Shown here in pieces: positions 23,200-25,240 of a DNA stretch of 25,240 bases. Position 1 is the first letter of the stretch, and each line of letters begins with the position of its first letter. The stretch is taken from positions 264,991 through 290,230 of the forward strand of contig NAOQ01000010.1 in NCBI GenBank assembly GCA_002751075.1, read 5' to 3'. This DNA is from Ichthyophonus hoferi (lineage: Eukaryota > Opisthokonta > Ichthyosporea > Ichthyophonida > Ichthyophonidae). The notes under the pieces are model-generated. The model worked only from the letters and a program-made list of their open reading frames with translations, was not told where the DNA came from and did no database searches. A program made the position numbers and the translations under genes.

Positions 23200-23761
23200 T
23201 GTAAACCGAAATAACTAACAAAGTTTCGGCCATATATGGCCCCGGGGCTGTTCTCAGAGATAACGGTCAACCGGCAAAAATACCAAGTATTCGTAACACG
23301 CAAAACTTATCACAATATATCTATATAACAGTAACATGTTGCTATAATGCCTACTTCATCATTCGCAATCATATACGGTAATCAGTGTTCAGATCTCTCA
23401 CTCGTTCAAAAGTCAAAGCACTACATACTAACATTAAATAGTGACAATAGTTATTATCTACATAGTAGTATAACATCATACTAATCGTACGCGTTGTGCC
23501 ATAAGTACTTTCGCACCTAAACAAACTAAAGTAGGTATTCCTCCTTCAGTAACAGCTGACTGTAATCGTAATAGCCACCTAGAGATAGAGTCAATATATA
23601 TGCCTGTTTTTATATTGTCTTCTATAGAAGGTAGGTCAAGTAGATTAGCTATTACTAACGCTAGTCCAGAAAAGTCAACGGTTGTTTATAAAAAAGAATT
23701 GGAGATCCCGAAGAACTATGGACAGGTCAACGAGACTTCCACAGAATCTTGTAATAAATAA
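23200..23761 (+). mobile_element. Degraded coding fossil, possibly Ty3/gypsy-like pol
   Basis: A patch of protein-like open sequence in an otherwise closed spacer. The longest open stretch is 23474-23761 (95 codons). Its middle (SRLAITNASPEKSTVVYKKE) recalls the segment between protease and reverse transcriptase of Ty3/gypsy elements, where a run like V-P-V-R-V-x-N-x-S is followed by V-x-L-Y-K. An adjacent open stretch at about 23200-23370 may belong to the same fossil. No LTRs, primer-binding site, reverse-transcriptase or integrase motif was found. It is broken and short, with at least two breaks, and looks old. The family call rests on remembered motif style only. Confidence 0.28.
23228..23248. 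promoter_or_regulatory. Overlapping palindromes with a CArG box
   Basis: GGCCATATATGGCC (23228-23241) is a perfect 14-base palindrome containing the SRF-type CArG box CCATATATGG. It overlaps GCCCCGGGGC (23239-23248), a perfect 10-base palindrome. This is the most GC-rich spot in the spacer. It lies 1.75 kb upstream of the kinase start and inside the putative retroelement fossil, so a regulatory role is only a possibility. Confidence 0.25.
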
Positions 23762-25000
23762 AATAGAAACCATTTACGGGGTATTTGTTGGGCTACTGTT
23801 TTATATATATTCAACGCTATACTTTAAAATATATACTATCCTAACACAAGCCTTAACAATAATTGTTACCAGTAATTCTCGGTGTCTTGTGAGATACAGT
23901 AAAACCTCTCAAATATCATGAAAAAAATTGAAACTGTATACTAGGCATGGTTTCTTTATTTGTTTAAAAAACTGTGAGTACAAGAATTACATTACCACTA
24001 TATATGTTGTTATTCCCTGATAAAATTAATTGATATAGTGGCTCATAATATTATTATTATGCATTCTAACAAAGTATTTTTTGATTACAGCGATTTCAAT
24101 AGAAATGGCATCATCTTGTAACCCTAAGTAGTATGGTCCAATAACTGTTAATTAAAATATAGAGATATTAATTGGTAGAAAATGAATGATGTTCAAAAAA
24201 GGTTATTTGTTATCTAGATTATTTCTGGAAGGCCAAGAAGACCATTGTGACAGATGGTTAATTACATATTTTACCATATTCCATACTTATGGGGTTTTTA
24301 AGTAAAAGTAGATGAAATAAAGGCAACATTGTCAACTCTGTATTTTTGGCTTAGCATTTTTTTAATATAATAAAAATTAATACAATTTCCTGTTTGTGAC
24401 GCCATTATAACAATATATATCTATAAACACCCGATCTAGGGTCACTGTACTAAGCCACGGAGTATTAAAACTAATTGAGTACGAACAGATTGAATCACGT
24501 TTTTATGACAATATTCCATAAAATGCTACATTAATAATCTAGCCACAGACTTAACTAGAAATACAGATTATTGGCTGCACGTATTCAACATTTTTTTCTT
24601 CGTTTGATGTGTACCAAGTATTTTCTTAATTATCATTATTAAACCAATTTTATCTACTTAGCTTCAACATTATTTTTTACTATATGAAATTAATTTATTT
24701 TTAATAATACATATGTGCATAAGTTATATATCTACCCATATTAGTCAATCATTTAGATATATTTTATAAATATATAAGCTGAAGTTGTGTCCCTATCCAG
24801 TTATCAATGTAGCAATCGAAAATATGATTGGCTCGATATGGTCGTAGAATGCTATTGATGGTTCAAGGCTAGTATGTAAACTGCATAATAGTTTCAATAA
24901 ACCGCAAATTACTAATTAGTATTTTGTTATCTTTTTTTATGTATCGGGTATGGTTCCATGCTACTAGAGGATCTTATTAGATATACACTCATATGCCAAC

Positions 25001-25101
25001 ATGAGTGATGATTATGGCAAAGAGTCTCCAATATCAATGCCTCCTCGTGAGGAGGCAGAAGAGTTTTATAGTCGCTATGAGCTTGGAGAAATCATTGGCC
25101 A
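25001..25101 (+). CDS. Protein kinase, first coding exon (phosphorylase kinase gamma-like)
   Basis: ATG at 25001 opens a frame of 33 codons plus two bases, ending at a GTATGC donor (25102). It reads MSDDYGKESPISMPP, then EEFYSRYELGEIIG. The block E-F-Y-x-x-Y-E-x-x-E-I-(I/L)-G just before the glycine-rich loop is the beginning of a Ser/Thr kinase domain, and resembles the N-terminus of phosphorylase b kinase gamma (PHKG: DFYENYEPKEILGRG in human PHKG1), the catalytic subunit that activates glycogen phosphorylase. CASK- and CaMK-type kinases start similarly. Only the first beta strand is present, so the subfamily is tentative. The rest of the gene lies beyond the window. Confidence 0.55.
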
Positions 25102-25128
25102 GTATGCTTCGTATTTCTATCGTTACGA

Positions 25129-25167
25129 TTATTGTTATTGTTATTGTTATTGTTGTTGTTATTGTTG
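25129..25167 (+). repeat. TTATTG hexanucleotide microsatellite
   Basis: Tandem ATTGTT/TTATTG units with some GTT interruptions, just inside the first kinase intron. Shorter stretches of the same unit occur near 1641. Confidence 0.85.
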
Positions 25168-25196
25168 GTTAGCTTTTATTAGACAAATAGGGTATG

Positions 25197-25199
<3 letters not shown>

Positions 25200-25240
<41 letters not shown>
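25200..25240 (+). repeat. Poly-T run at the window end
   Basis: At least 41 T residues running to the edge of the window, in the first kinase intron. It may be a real homopolymer, the tail of a minus-strand retroposon, or a sequencing/assembly artefact at a contig edge. Confidence 0.9.

Larger units (their letters stand above)
21903..25000. other. AT-rich spacer between TypA and the kinase gene
   Basis: About 3.1 kb. It holds a retroelement-like fossil near 23200-23761 and a GC-rich double palindrome at 23228-23248, both listed separately. The rest shows no gene, tandem repeat or RNA that I can recognise. The last few hundred bases should contain the kinase promoter and leader. Confidence 0.55.

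Noticed and set aside
1-25240. tRNA, rRNA, CRISPR, IS element or prokaryotic operon
   Set aside because: No T-loop/cloverleaf, rRNA motif, direct-repeat array or transposase was seen; gene structure is clearly eukaryotic.
1-25240. ATTGGC/CCAAT words scattered through introns and spacers
   Set aside because: Their frequency looks in line with base composition, so no enrichment is claimed.

Overview
The window is nuclear DNA of an AT-rich, intron-rich eukaryote. Every clear gene but one is split by GT-AG introns of roughly 200-1250 bases, and codons in exons are far richer in G and C than the flanks. Gene content (mitochondrial 3-ketoacyl-CoA thiolase, RAD23, SERF, an organellar TypA/BipA GTPase, and a probable phosphorylase-kinase-gamma-like kinase) fits an early-branching animal or close relative; a placozoan- or sponge-like genome is my best guess, but the sequence alone does not settle it.

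Layout: 374-927 (+) last two exons of a thiolase; 928-4129 long AT-rich spacer holding one short fragment that looks like a beta-glucuronidase exon; 4130-9387 (+) complete ten-exon RAD23 (about 316 residues: UBL, UBA1, XPC-binding, UBA2); 9388-10495 spacer between convergent genes; 10496-10690 (-) SERF-family small protein, with a leader intron at 10721-10802 and a CRE-like and a CArG-like site just upstream; 10835-15508 long AT-rich spacer with weak minus-strand coding traces, two of which read like the two halves of a proprotein-convertase P domain; 15509-21842 (+) eleven-exon TypA/BipA with a likely mitochondrial presequence (about 666 residues); 21903-25000 spacer with a degraded Ty3/gypsy-like fossil and a GC-rich double palindrome; 25001-25101 (+) first coding exon of a protein kinase whose intron runs off the window into a 41-base T run.

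The genes do not form an operon or a single pathway. They are neighbouring housekeeping genes: fatty-acid oxidation, ubiquitin-receptor/DNA repair, proteostasis, organellar translation and signalling. I found no clear undescribed system. The best leads are the TypA in an apparently animal genome, and the hidden minus-strand coding traces at 11.5-14.7 kb.

All exon models were built by eye from reading frame, splice sites and remembered family sequences; no database search was run.
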